Below, piece by piece: positions 17,253-26,257 of a stretch of DNA of 37,436 nucleotides. Source of the stretch: Vampirovibrionales bacterium (GTDB lineage: Bacteria > Cyanobacteriota > Vampirovibrionia > Vampirovibrionales > JAJTHC01); the NCBI GenBank assembly GCA_947458095.1, contig CANGYO010000006.1:1-37436 (forward strand). The letters run 5' to 3'. How positions within the stretch are numbered: the first letter of the stretch is position 1; each line of letters opens with the position of its first letter. A program made the position numbers and the translations under genes. The notes under the pieces were generated by a model, which saw only the letters and a list, made by a program, of their open reading frames with translations, made no database searches and was not told where the DNA came from.

Positions 17253-17280
17253 AGTATATGCCTTAAAGCAAGAAATACAA
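17253..17280 (-). promoter_or_regulatory. Sigma-70-type promoter of glmS
   Basis: On the minus strand TTGTAT (17280-17275), a 16-bp spacer and TATACT (17258-17253). The -10 is 38 bp from the glmS ATG. Confidence 0.55.
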
Positions 17281-17298
17281 GGGCTTCTTAAAAAATGC

Positions 17299-17327
17299 TT
17301 GTTCAATCTAAAATAGCCGTTTATAAT
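17299..17327 (+). promoter_or_regulatory. Sigma-70-type promoter of the peroxiredoxin gene
   Basis: TTGTTC (17299-17304), a 17-bp spacer and a perfect TATAAT (17322-17327), 59 bp before the start codon. Confidence 0.65.
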
Positions 17328-17386
17328 AGAAGGGTTATTATTTTTAATGTGCTGTTATTTATGCAAAATAGAAAGGACAATTACCA

Positions 17387-17908
17387 ATGTCTTTACAAAT
17401 CGGACAAAAAGCCCCTGATTTCAAAACAGGTGCATATGCCAACGGTCAAATCACCGAAGTGACCTTGAGCGAGTACACCAAAGCAGGCAAGTGGGTCGTC
17501 TTATTTTTCTACCCATTAGACTTCACCTTTGTTTGCCCTACGGAAATCATTAGCTTCAGCGAAGCGGTTGCCGAGTTTGCTAAATTGAACGTCCAAGTCT
17601 TGGGTGGTTCGGTGGATAGTGTTTACAGCCACAAGGCGTGGTCTGAATCTTCCTTGGGTGCCGTGAACTACCCCTTGTTTAGTGATATTACCCATGCCAT
17701 TTCTCGCGATTATAGCGTGTTGAACGAAGCCAAGGGCATCAGCTTCCGTGGCGTGTTCATTATTGATCCAGAGCAAACGGTGCGTAGCTACACGGTGAAC
17801 GATCTTTCCGTAGGCCGCAATGTGGATGAAATCATCCGAACGGTGCAAGCCTTCCAAACAGGCGCCAACTGCCCTGTGAACTGGAAACCCGGTCAAGCCA
17901 CCTTGTAA
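17387..17908 (+). CDS. 2-Cys peroxiredoxin (AhpC/Prx1 type)
   Basis: 173 aa. Reduces hydrogen peroxide and organic peroxides. The peroxidatic Cys is in FTFVCPTEI (about residue 49), preceded by FFYPLDF. The resolving Cys is in the C-terminal GANCPVNWKPG, the typical-2-Cys arrangement with Cys-Pro-x-Asn-Trp. The length is slightly under the usual 187-200 aa because the C-terminal tail is short, so it ends soon after the resolving Cys. That can make the enzyme less prone to overoxidation. AAAGGA about 10 bases upstream marks the start. It is monocistronic, with its own promoter and terminator. No reductase (AhpF) is nearby, so thioredoxin is the probable donor. Confidence 0.93.
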   Translation: MSLQIGQKAPDFKTGAYANGQITEVTLSEYTKAGKWVVLFFYPLDFTFVCPTEIISFSEAVAEFAKLNVQVLGGSVDSVYSHKAWSESSLGAVNYPLFSDITHAISRDYSVLNEAKGISFRGVFIIDPEQTVRSYTVNDLSVGRNVDEIIRTVQAFQTGANCPVNWKPGQATL

Positions 17909-17929
17909 GCTTCCCTTTTACAATGCTTT

Positions 17930-17962
17930 ACAGGGAACGCCACCAGCGTTCCCTGTTTTTTA
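17930..17962 (+). terminator. Rho-independent terminator of the peroxiredoxin gene
   Basis: A perfect 11-bp stem ACAGGGAACGC/GCGTTCCCTGT (17930-17940 and 17946-17956) with a 5-nt loop and six T residues at 17956-17961. Its end touches the stop codon of the convergent gene, so it may also slow transcription from the other side. Confidence 0.9.
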
Positions 17963-18583
17963 ACGACTCCCTCGTAAAGCGTTGGCAGATTCGATAAGCC
18001 TTTTTAGCCACGCATCAAAACGAGGACACTTCTCACGCATTTTTTCAATGCCGACTTTCTCCGCAATGTTTAAACCGTCGATTATTTTGTTATAGCCTCT
18101 AAATAAGGCTTCAAGACGTTTAGAGGGTGCCGTTTCAGGACTATTGTTAATGTCTTCAGGGGTATCAAAGGCTTTTTCAATTTTTTCAAGTTCTTGTCTT
18201 TGAGAAGCACTTGCATTCATTGCGGACGCTATAATAGAAATATCTGAAAACCATAAGGCTTCTGTTTCATGCTTTTGTAGGTAAGGAATCAACTGTTCTT
18301 TTGAACTACCTACGTCAAGTGCCTTTTCTAAATCTTCAATAGATTTGCCTGTATTGCCTTTGAAACCATAATAATCGACAAACGTCGTGACAATACGAGT
18401 GCTTGTTCTGTTGACATGCTTAAGCACTGTGTCAACAGAGACATTACCGTCCATGGTGATTGGTTCTAGTTTAATTTGAAATACGCTCAAATAAGGATTC
18501 ACGATTTTTTTGATGAAGTAGAATTCTGTTTTCCCTTCACAGACAATTTGAATCTCTTCCCACTGCGGAGGCTTAGAAGTCAT
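17960..18583 (-). CDS. DUF4276-type TOPRIM-like protein, partner of the ATPase
   Basis: About 207 aa from the ATG at 18583 (GGGGGA upstream). A longer reading would use TTG at 18598. The N-terminal VCEGKTEFYFIKKIV is the Glu motif of a TOPRIM-like fold. FVDYYGFKG at about residue 73-81 carries the acidic residue, and HETEALWFSD at about 105-114 matches the family's HExEALxFS block. DUF4276 proteins commonly sit beside SMC-like AAA ATPases. TOPRIM partners of such ATPases (AriB in PARIS, RloB in AbiL) act as nucleases in phage defence. The start overlaps the ATPase stop by 11 bp, so the two are translationally coupled. The nuclease role is inferred. Confidence 0.75.
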   Translation of the reverse strand: MTSKPPQWEEIQIVCEGKTEFYFIKKIVNPYLSVFQIKLEPITMDGNVSVDTVLKHVNRTSTRIVTTFVDYYGFKGNTGKSIEDLEKALDVGSSKEQLIPYLQKHETEALWFSDISIIASAMNASASQRQELEKIEKAFDTPEDINNSPETAPSKRLEALFRGYNKIIDGLNIAEKVGIEKMREKCPRFDAWLKRLIESANALRGSR

Positions 18584-19691
18584 CAGGGCTTCCCCCAATG
18601 ATGTTCTTTTCCCAAATACTCCCTAATGTATACTCTTCAAGCCATGCAGTGACTTCATCTTCTTCTAAGCGACGAATCACCGTTTCATTGTTGACTTGAT
18701 CTGCCACCAACAAGTCTTCGGCGGAAAAATGGTTGATGAGTGTTACCGATTGAGACGACACAATCACTTGTTTACCTTGTGCTGCCACAGATTTCAACAT
18801 ACTGGCGAGAATATTTAACGCATGAGGATGCAAACCCAGTTCAGGTTCATCAATTAAGACTGTTTGCGGAATATAAGGAGGGGGTTGTTGCAATAAGGTG
18901 GTTAAGCAAATAAAGCGAAGTGTGCCGTCAGAAAGGTCGTTAAATGTCCACGATTTTTCAGAATTACGATGCTTCCAACGAGGCAGAATGTTGCCGTTTG
19001 CATCAGGTTCTAAAATGAAGTCTTGAAAGAAGGGGGCGACCAATTGTATGGTATCCACTATTTTTTGATAGTAGGAAGAAGTAAAAGGCTTTTCTTTTAA
19101 ATGATATAAAAAACTTCCGAGATTGCTTGCATCTGAGAGTAATTTTGTATGTTCTGTGATTAAAGATGATTTTTTGACTGGAGCGGAAGAACTGGTGTCG
19201 TGAAAGTGATAGATTTTGTAAGTCTGTAATCTATTTAGAACATATTTGGCAATAGATTTTCCACTAGATGCTAATAGACTTTCTTTTTCAGGTTGAAAGT
19301 TTAGAGTTTGAGTATAGGGTGAATGATGACCAGGACCTTTAAAACTAGGTGTTTCTGTTCCAATGAGCAGTGTATCGGGTTCGGCTGGTATTAAATTTAC
19401 AGAGTACTGATTTGCACCAAAATCTAAATAAAACTCAATACATTCTGTATTTTTACTGCCAAAGTGTAAAAATCGTTCTGCTCCGCCTGATTGAGCAATA
19501 TAGTATTGTAAGTTTTTGCTTGCGAGTTCGTTTAAAAACTTAAAAGCACTGATAAAGTTGGACTTGCCTGCTCCGTTGGGTCCAATAAGGATGTTCAAGG
19601 GCTTTAATTCAATATCTAAGGACTTAATCGACTTGAATCCTTCAATTTTCATGCGTTGAATGTTGCTGTATTGAGATGAATCTTGAGACAT
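18573..19691 (-). CDS. SMC/RecF-like AAA ATPase (AAA_21/AAA_15 type)
   Basis: 372 aa. Walker A GPNGAGKSN is at about residue 37, after the family N-terminus IEGFKSIKSLDIELKPLNILI. The signature-like LSDGTLRFICL is at about 254, Walker B VLIDEPELGLHP at about 277 and the H-loop-equivalent VIVSSQS at about 308. This is the compact OLD/RecF-like ATPase class found alone or with a TOPRIM nuclease in defence loci. The coding DNA, mainly its first half, is more AT-rich than guaB and glmS on either side, which suggests acquisition by transfer. It lies 62 bp downstream of guaB on the same strand and may ride on the guaB transcript. AAAGG precedes the ATG at 19691. Confidence 0.88.
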   Translation of the reverse strand: MSQDSSQYSNIQRMKIEGFKSIKSLDIELKPLNILIGPNGAGKSNFISAFKFLNELASKNLQYYIAQSGGAERFLHFGSKNTECIEFYLDFGANQYSVNLIPAEPDTLLIGTETPSFKGPGHHSPYTQTLNFQPEKESLLASSGKSIAKYVLNRLQTYKIYHFHDTSSSAPVKKSSLITEHTKLLSDASNLGSFLYHLKEKPFTSSYYQKIVDTIQLVAPFFQDFILEPDANGNILPRWKHRNSEKSWTFNDLSDGTLRFICLTTLLQQPPPYIPQTVLIDEPELGLHPHALNILASMLKSVAAQGKQVIVSSQSVTLINHFSAEDLLVADQVNNETVIRRLEEDEVTAWLEEYTLGSIWEKNIIGGSPDDF

Positions 19692-19753
19692 CAGTGAAAT
19701 ACCTTTTTTTAGGCATTATAGCACAAAACCCCTCTCCTTATGTGACCCAAACC

Positions 19754-21292
19754 CTAAAGTACATTCTTCTCATAGCTATGCAAGCTATGCACACTGCCTT
19801 CGGCAGTGGCGGCGACGGATCGTTGCTCAAAACGCAAGAAACCATTCCGCAAACGCTGATGCAAGTCTTCCACACTTTGCACGCCCAAGTCCTGCAAACC
19901 ATGCTTAATCCCTTGCACGATATACGGCAGGTAGTGACGAATCGAACCCTTGTCGACGACAGCACCCGAAACGCCTTGAGACACCAAAATACGGCTGTTT
20001 TCGCCAAAGTAACGGACGCTCGAACCCTTGGTCATCGCCTCTTTTGATCCCATGCCCCGATACTTCTTCAAACGCACACCGTCCTTATAAAAATATTCCC
20101 CAGGAGCTTCTGCCGTTCCAGCGAGCATAGACCCCATCATCACCGCAGATGCCCCGAGTGAAAGGGCTTTGGTGACGTGACCAATGCTAGAAACGCCTCC
20201 GTCGGCGATAATAGGAACACCAAATTGTTGGGCGTATTTCGCCACTTGAAAGACCGCTGTTGCTTGCGGACGCCCCACAGCGGTGACTTCTTGCGTCGTG
20301 CAAATCGAACCCACACCCATGCCCACACGCAAACCATCGACGCCTGCTTCAATCAAATGAGCCGCCTGTTGTTGGGTGACGATGTTGCCTCCCACCACTT
20401 GTAAATCAGGGAAGGTCGATTTAATGCGACGCACCATGTCGAGCTGATACACGGAATCGCCTTGAGACGAATCAATAACAACCAAGTCTAAGCCTTCGGC
20501 AACCAACGCCGTTAGACGCTCCCAGTCGCTGGCACGAGTCCCCACGGCGGCCCCGACAATCAAACGCCCCCGATCGTCTTTGGTGGCAAGGGGGAAGTTT
20601 CGCATCTTGCGTAAATCGGTACGGCTCATCAAGGCGACGAGTTCGCCGTGAGCGTTCACAATCGGGAGCTTCCCTTTTTTAGAGGCTTCTAAGGTCGCAT
20701 AGGCTTCTTCTAAGGGAATGCCTTCTTCAGCGGTGATTAAATTCGTGGTCATCACATCTGCAAGGGCTTGGCTACGGTCGCCCACAAAGTCGACATCACG
20801 GTTGGTGACAATGCCGAGGAGCTTGCCTCCCATTTCCCCTGTCTCAGTAATCGGTACGCCTGTAAAGCCGTATTCTTCACGAATACGGTCAATATCGGCG
20901 ACGGTGTGTTGAGGCGTCAACACAATGGGGTCGGTAATAAAGCCGTTTTTATAGCGTTTCACCAAGCGGACTTCGTGAGCCTGTTCTTCAATCGTATTAT
21001 TGTAGTGAATCACGCCGATACCGCCGAGCAGTGCCATGTGGATCGCCATTTGGGCTTCGGTGACGGTATCCATGGGGGAAGAAACAATGGGGGTGTGCAG
21101 GGCGATTTTTTTAGAAATGTGGGTGAGCAGTTGAACGTCTTGCACGGCAAAGTGAATATGCCCTGGCAACAATATGAGGTCGTTATAGGTGAGTCCTGAC
21201 GATTGGGCAAACAATTCTGAAGCACTGTAGCCATCCGCCATTTGAAGGGCAGGGTCGATCGTGATAGAAGGTGAAGAGACGAGGGGGTTCAT
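19754..21292 (-). CDS. guaB: IMP dehydrogenase, eukaryotic-type sequence
   Basis: 512 aa. Oxidises IMP to XMP with NAD, the committed step of GMP synthesis. The catalytic loop Cys is in GSICTTQEV (about residue 330). A two-CBS Bateman insert is at about 115-235. [17 protein letters not shown] and the flap RYF are present. From memory of human IMPDH2 (514 aa), several blocks agree better with animal enzymes than with usual bacterial ones: [42 protein letters not shown] instead of the bacterial VPEGIEGRVPYKG, and the C-terminus [11 protein letters not shown]. No alignment was run. The function is secure; the origin is the open question. Confidence 0.95.
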   Translation of the reverse strand: MNPLVSSPSITIDPALQMADGYSASELFAQSSGLTYNDLILLPGHIHFAVQDVQLLTHISKKIALHTPIVSSPMDTVTEAQMAIHMALLGGIGVIHYNNTIEEQAHEVRLVKRYKNGFITDPIVLTPQHTVADIDRIREEYGFTGVPITETGEMGGKLLGIVTNRDVDFVGDRSQALADVMTTNLITAEEGIPLEEAYATLEASKKGKLPIVNAHGELVALMSRTDLRKMRNFPLATKDDRGRLIVGAAVGTRASDWERLTALVAEGLDLVVIDSSQGDSVYQLDMVRRIKSTFPDLQVVGGNIVTQQQAAHLIEAGVDGLRVGMGVGSICTTQEVTAVGRPQATAVFQVAKYAQQFGVPIIADGGVSSIGHVTKALSLGASAVMMGSMLAGTAEAPGEYFYKDGVRLKKYRGMGSKEAMTKGSSVRYFGENSRILVSQGVSGAVVDKGSIRHYLPYIVQGIKHGLQDLGVQSVEDLHQRLRNGFLRFEQRSVAATAEGSVHSLHSYEKNVL

Positions 21293-21854
21293 GGCAAGGG
21301 TTTCCAGTGAGTTCGTGAGGCATAATTGAGTTGTACAAGTCTATCAGAAACACAAGAGGTTGTCTATAAAGGGTTTTGTATATTGAGATTCTGGTAACTT
21401 AAAGTGGGGATGTCTGACTCGATGCACTAGCAGACGTCCAAGCACTAAATGCGAGGCTTCCGAGACATTTTGCGGACGTCGTGCAAAGGGAATGATGCGA
21501 CGAGGTGGGTCAAAAGGGGGTGGATTTTTAAGGAGGGGGAAATGAGGGAGGAGAAACGCAATACGTCCTCCCTCATTTCCCCCTCCTTAAATCGCCTTTG
21601 GAGGTTTGGAGGCTTTTGGCGACGCAAAAGTCTCCAAGCACCAGCTTAAGAAAGAAGTGAGAAACCAAAAAAACTAAAAGTGTTCAGGAAATGATAGGTT
21701 TAGCTATACTAAACGCCCAAAAATCCTTAAACCTTTCTAAAGACCCCCCTCTTTCGATATGTTTACGTTATAATTGTCTTGCTTATATATGAAATATCAT
21801 ATGAAGCGTGTGATCTTTTGTATTTAACTAATTTATTATGGAGGTTAAAACCCA
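21293..21854. other. 562-bp intergenic region upstream of groES
   Basis: No gene is supported here. It holds the upstream regions of guaB (minus) and groES (plus), a perfect 26-bp inverted repeat listed separately, and an outer dyad GACGTCC/GGACGTC around 21432-21480. Close to groES there is a TATAAT at 21769-21774 without a good -35, and a small palindrome ATATGA-AATA-TCATAT at 21787-21802. I looked for a CIRCE element (TTAGCACTC-N9-GAGTGCTAA) and did not find one, so HrcA control is not supported. Confidence 0.6.
21527..21591. repeat. Perfect 26-bp inverted repeat with 13-nt loop
   Basis: The arm at 21527-21552 (TTTAAGGAGGGGGAAATGAG, then GGAGGA) is exactly complementary to 21566-21591. 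The loop is 21553-21565. Short ORFs read on both strands through it are mirror images caused by the palindrome. There is no T-tract, so it is not a simple terminator. It is probably a dispersed palindromic element. Confidence 0.9.
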
Positions 21855-22148
21855 ATGAGTTCAACTGTTACGATTCAACCCCTTGCCGATCGTGTGGTTT
21901 TGGAAGTGATTGACGAAACGCAACAAACCGCTGGCGGTATTTTTATTCCTGATTCCGCTCGTGAAAAGCCTCAAAGTGCGAAAGTCATCGCTGTAGGACC
22001 AGGACGCACCGAAAACGGCGTTTTAGTCGTGCCTACCGTTCAAGTGGGTCAAACCGTCTTGTTCACCAAATATGCAGGCACAGACGTGAAGCTCGGTAGC
22101 CAAGACTATAAAATCGTCTCGGAAAAAGACATCCTTGCGATTGTCTAA
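21855..22148 (+). CDS. groES: Co-chaperonin GroES
   Basis: 97 aa, the usual length of 94-97. The heptameric cap of the GroEL folding chamber. It starts with IQPLADRVVLEVID. The mobile loop that contacts GroEL is visible as TAGGIFIPDSAREKPQ at about residues 25-40, and the tail has GTDVKLGSQDYKIVSEKDILAI. GGAGG lies about 9 bases before the ATG. It is the first gene of the groESL operon, 56 bp ahead of groEL. Upstream I found no CIRCE element. Confidence 0.97.
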   Translation: MSSTVTIQPLADRVVLEVIDETQQTAGGIFIPDSAREKPQSAKVIAVGPGRTENGVLVVPTVQVGQTVLFTKYAGTDVKLGSQDYKIVSEKDILAIV

Positions 22149-22192
22149 CGCTTTTTAATCCTCTGTTTAATACTGAAATAAATAATCTATAA

Positions 22193-23827
<1,635 letters not shown>

Positions 23828-23847
23828 ATCGTTTTGGTCTTATTTTC

Positions 23848-23880
23848 AAAAGCCCCTTGTTGAAAAACAGGGGGCTTTTT
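23848..23880 (+). terminator. Rho-independent terminator of groESL
   Basis: AAAAGCCCC and GGGGCTTTT form the outer stem (23848-23856 with 23871-23879). It continues into TTGTT/AACAG to give a 14-bp stem closed by a GAAA loop at 23862-23865. T residues end at 23880. Confidence 0.9.
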
Positions 23881-23881
23881 C

Positions 23882-24034
23882 GACACACGAAAGTCGATTT
23901 CTGACACACGAAATAGGCTTTTCTGACACACAGAACCCTCGTTTCTGACACACAAAACCTTTGATTTTGACACATGAAACCTGCTTTTCTGTCACACGAA
24001 ACCCTCATTCCTGACACACGAAAGTTGAATTTTC
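23882..24034 (+). repeat. Seven tandem 22-bp direct repeats (GACACACGAAA core)
   Basis: Units begin at 23882, 23903, 23925, 23947, 23969, 23991 and 24013: one spacing of 21 and five of 22 bp. Each has the core GACACACGAAA with at most two or three changes, followed by 11 variable bases that usually end in TTTCT. The period is two helical turns, so all cores face the same side of the helix. The period is not a multiple of three, so no protein repeat is produced. Repeat and spacer are both too short for CRISPR. It looks like an iteron array or a simple tandem repeat. Confidence 0.85.
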
Positions 24035-24166
24035 GTCATTGCGAGCGTAGCGTGGCAATCTTTAAAGACTTCTCATTTGGGAGGGAGATTGCTTCGTTGC
24101 AACGCAAGACCGTGTGCTTTCTATGCATTTTTCAAGGAACCACTCTTTTTCAGTATGACAAAATTC
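24034..24166 (+). repeat. Dispersed CATTGCGAGC-type intergenic repeat
   Basis: CGTCATTGCGAGCGTAGCG starts a known style of dispersed bacterial repeat, which here continues TGGCAATCT and, 24 bp on, its complement AGATTGC (24084-24094 region). It then runs to a degenerate end near AGTATGACA. In translation such elements give the frequently misannotated CERSVAI peptide. The rest of the 525-bp gap 23828-24353 holds the terminator, the tandem array and a small dyad TCCTCA-acagtg-TGAGGA at 24307-24324. No gene is supported. Confidence 0.6.
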
Positions 24167-24353
24167 AGTTCCGATGCACAGTGCCTAAAACCCACTATTT
24201 TGAAGGGAAACGATACCGACAAGTCGTGTTCAGAAAACGAAGAAATTGTAACGTTTTGTAAAGAAGGGGGTCTTTTTTAGATTTTTGGGTTTTAGTGCAA
24301 TTGTATTCCTCAACAGTGTGAGGATGTTCTGTTTAGAAAAAAAGGAAATGCTC

Positions 24354-25036
24354 ATGTTACAAGTTCGATTAAACGCTCCCTCTTTCGCAAATGTTGCCCC
24401 CCCCCAGTTGCTCTAAATGTAAACGCTTCCAGTAATCCTACTTATTCCCAACGATTAAGCACCGACACCTTACAACGTTCAGGAAATACCGTTTCACAAG
24501 CTCAAAGAGCATTTGAAACAGCACTCTATGCGCGTAAACATAAGCCAGGTAGTTTGGGCTATCTCGTTAAGTGGGAACATGATCTCCAAGCAAAGAGGAA
24601 AGAACTAGAGGGTTTTCGACAATTATTATTGAACGATCAAGGTACTGATAGAGTTACACAATTATTTAGAGAACAGATTGAACCCCTTATACAAAAAGCT
24701 GAATCAGAATTGAGGCATATAGAAGATTCTAAAGATACAGCACTTTTCAATTTTGGTCGAGATATACAACGTTTTAAAACGCAAGAAGGGGATATAGAAC
24801 CTGCTCATTTACAAAAGCATAAGGACTTTGAAACAAAAATGGCATTTAGAGCAGACGGTGATTATCCTGAGAACCATCAACAAGAAACCGTTTTACCAGC
24901 ACAGGCTTTTTGGCGAAAACTTGGAAATCATTATTTAGGTAAAGCCTTAAAAACCCATGATGCCGATATGTTAGAACGTTTTGATTATCGTGACAACGAT
25001 CCAATACACCAACTAAAACCCTTCGGTTGGAGTTAA
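24354..25036 (+). pseudogene. Hypothetical gene split at a nine-C tract (phase-variable or frameshifted)
   Basis: AAAGGAA at 24341-24347 and the ATG at 24354 open a frame (MLQVRLNAPSFANVAPP) that stops after 20 codons, just past nine consecutive C residues at 24397-24405. With ten C the frame would continue without a stop into NVNASSNPTYSQRLS and the long downstream frame to 25036, giving about 227 aa. The downstream 160 residues (from ATG 24554) are helical, with a charged coiled-coil-like stretch (about 24570-24760) and an acidic C-terminus. No family is recognised and no signal peptide is seen. A sequencing error in the homopolymer would look the same. Confidence 0.6.
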
Positions 25037-25051
25037 TTTCTCGATCATCCA

Positions 25052-25081
25052 AATGCCCCTCGTTTATGAACGAGGGGCATT
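25052..25081. terminator. Bidirectional hairpin between convergent genes
   Basis: A perfect 13-bp stem AATGCCCCTCGTT/AACGAGGGGCATT (25052-25064 and 25069-25081) with a TATG loop lies between the split gene and the convergent exported protein gene. Neither side has a strong T-run, but the position fits a shared terminator. Confidence 0.65.
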
Positions 25082-25096
25082 AACGCTAGCTTCAGT

Positions 25097-25390
25097 CTAA
25101 ATGCGGTTATGCCAGTAACCACCCTGACGGTCAAACAAGGCATCATAGCCAGACCATAAACGATACGGCGGAAATAAGCCAATAATCGCATGGGTGGCGA
25201 CTTTGTCCCCTGGGTTGTCATTCACCGCTTGCCCGATCCCTGGCCAAACAATGAGAGATAAGGCAGCGGCACCCACGCTCCGCCCGCTAATTTTGCCTCG
25301 TGTGCCAGCCGCTAGGACATCAGGCGTTACCCATAAACTACACGCCAACAAGGCGATCATTAACGCAGACAATAAGGATTTTGTTTTCAT
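25097..25390 (-). CDS. Small exported hydrophobic protein (97 aa)
   Basis: The ATG at 25390 has AGAGGA about 8 bases upstream. A longer frame from 25420 lacks a site. The signal peptide KTKSLLSALMIALLACSLWV is followed by a likely cleavage at VLAAG. The mature 65 residues contain the hydrophobic segment SVGAAALSLIVWPGIGQAVN and then an aromatic-rich tail (PPYRLWSGYDALFDRQGGYW) ending NRI. It may be a small envelope or membrane-associated protein. I do not recognise a named family. The density of Gly, Trp and Tyr in the mature part suggests a conserved compact fold. Confidence 0.65.
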   Translation of the reverse strand: MKTKSLLSALMIALLACSLWVTPDVLAAGTRGKISGRSVGAAALSLIVWPGIGQAVNDNPGDKVATHAIIGLFPPYRLWSGYDALFDRQGGYWHNRI

Positions 25391-25544
25391 TATGTGTTCC
25401 TCTTTCTTTTCATCATACAACCCAACAACTTTTATACTAAAATAGCATCAATAGGTCGCAGGTACTTTTCACACTACGCTCTGAAAAGAGGCTTGTCAAT
25501 TCTTTTGCCCAAACTTAAGAACACTTTAACATTAGGAAATGGTG

Positions 25545-25820
25545 ATGAATCCCCTCGCTTTTTTTGATTATGAATGCGATGCCTGCCAAGCCCCCGTCTG
25601 CGAGCGGATGCTTCTGTTTGCGTTGGCTCATGATTATGAAGAAGAAACCTTGTGCTTGGATTGCTTGGTTGAAAAAGAAGGCGTCGACAAGGTGGTATTT
25701 GTGGAAAAAACGAAAACGTATATTCAAAGTCGCAACTGTTTCAAAAAACCATGGGATGCCTTTGACGCTTCGAGCTGTCCTTTACTTGAAAACAAGGCGT
25801 GTTTTTGCCAAGATAGGTAG
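25545..25820 (+). CDS. Cys-rich small protein, probable zinc-binding
   Basis: 91 aa from the ATG at 25545, with AGGA at 25534-25537. An ATG six bases earlier is less well placed. Eight cysteines occur: CDACQAPVC (residues 11-19), CLDC (37-40), then NCFKKPWDAF, SCPLL and ACFC near the C-terminus. Two C-x2-C pairs suggest a zinc ribbon in the N-terminal half. The second half may form another metal site. It heads a plus-strand run with the TusA-like gene 180 bp downstream, so a link to sulfur or metal handling is possible but unproven. Confidence 0.6.
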   Translation: MNPLAFFDYECDACQAPVCERMLLFALAHDYEEETLCLDCLVEKEGVDKVVFVEKTKTYIQSRNCFKKPWDAFDASSCPLLENKACFCQDR

Positions 25821-25824
25821 GGAA

Positions 25825-25962
25825 GTTTTTGTCCCCTCTCCTAATTTTAGGAGAGGGAAGAGAACGTCTGAAAGACGTTCGAGGGTGAGGTTAAACCTTA
25901 GACTCCGTTGGTGAATTTAACCGCCCCCTAACCCCCTCCTAAAATCAGGAGGGGGGACAGAG
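25825..25962. repeat. Multi-hairpin dispersed element between the Cys-rich and TusA-like genes
   Basis: Four stems are packed in about 135 bp: CCCTCTCCTAA/TTAGGAGAGGG (25834-25857), GAACGTCT-gaa-AGACGTTC (25862-25880), GTTAAA/TTTAAC (25890-25921) and CCCCCTCCT/AGGAGGGGG (25932-25955). The two ends are also nearly complementary to each other (GTCCCCTCTCCT near 25831, AGGAGGGGGGAC near 25947). This is typical of MITE- or REP-like elements and not of coding DNA. Confidence 0.75.
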
Positions 25963-25999
25963 CAAAATAACCTTCTAAAAGACGAGAAAGAATCCCCCT

Positions 26000-26224
26000 A
26001 TGCCTTTGGACTTACGCAAAACCAAATGCCCCCTCAATTTCGTCAAAGCCAAGCTGGCTTTGGAAAAAATCGCCGTGGGGGACGTACTCGAACTGTGGAT
26101 TCTACCCCAAGCCGAAAGTGCCTTGAACTTGCCTGAAAGCTTTACGCAAGAAGGGCAAGGCGTCACCCTTGATGCCCCTGAATCGGCGGAAAAACAAGTC
26201 CTGTGGATTAAACGACTGCATTAA
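26000..26224 (+). CDS. TusA/SirA-like sulfurtransferase family protein
   Basis: 74 aa, the usual size. The signature lies at the N-terminus: LDLRKTKCPLNFVKAKLALEKIAVGD, that is CP-x2-x-K-L-x-L-x3-x2-GD, with the active Cys at about residue 10. Classic TusA has CPEPV/CPxP; the CPLNFVK variant keeps the Cys and the following helix. TusA proteins carry persulfide sulfur for tRNA thiolation, molybdopterin or other thio-modifications. The start has only a weak GAAAG site. It is 33 bp upstream of the membrane protein gene, so the two may be co-transcribed. Confidence 0.8.
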   Translation: MPLDLRKTKCPLNFVKAKLALEKIAVGDVLELWILPQAESALNLPESFTQEGQGVTLDAPESAEKQVLWIKRLH

Positions 26225-26257
26225 AACATCCCGAAAAAAGCAAAAGGAACGCACCCT

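Noticed and set aside
17215-17386. glmS ribozyme or riboswitch in the glmS leader
   Set aside because: The leader after the likely promoter is only about 30 nt, too short for the ribozyme.
18584-18598. TTG start at 18598 for the DUF4276 gene
   Set aside because: The ATG at 18583 has GGGGGA at a good distance, while the TTG has no clear ribosome binding site.
21445-21649. Two mirror-image ORFs upstream of groES
   Set aside because: They exist because of the perfect inverted repeat; both share the same peptide core and lack start signals.
21700-21854. CIRCE/HrcA operator before groES
   Set aside because: No TTAGCACTC-N9-GAGTGCTAA or close variant was found.
23882-24034. CRISPR array
   Set aside because: The repeat core is only about 11 bp with about 11-bp spacers, and no cas gene is in the window.
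25564-25914. 116-aa Lys/Arg-rich ORF overlapping the Cys-rich gene
   Set aside because: Out-of-frame reading of the Cys-rich gene that runs into the multi-hairpin repeat.
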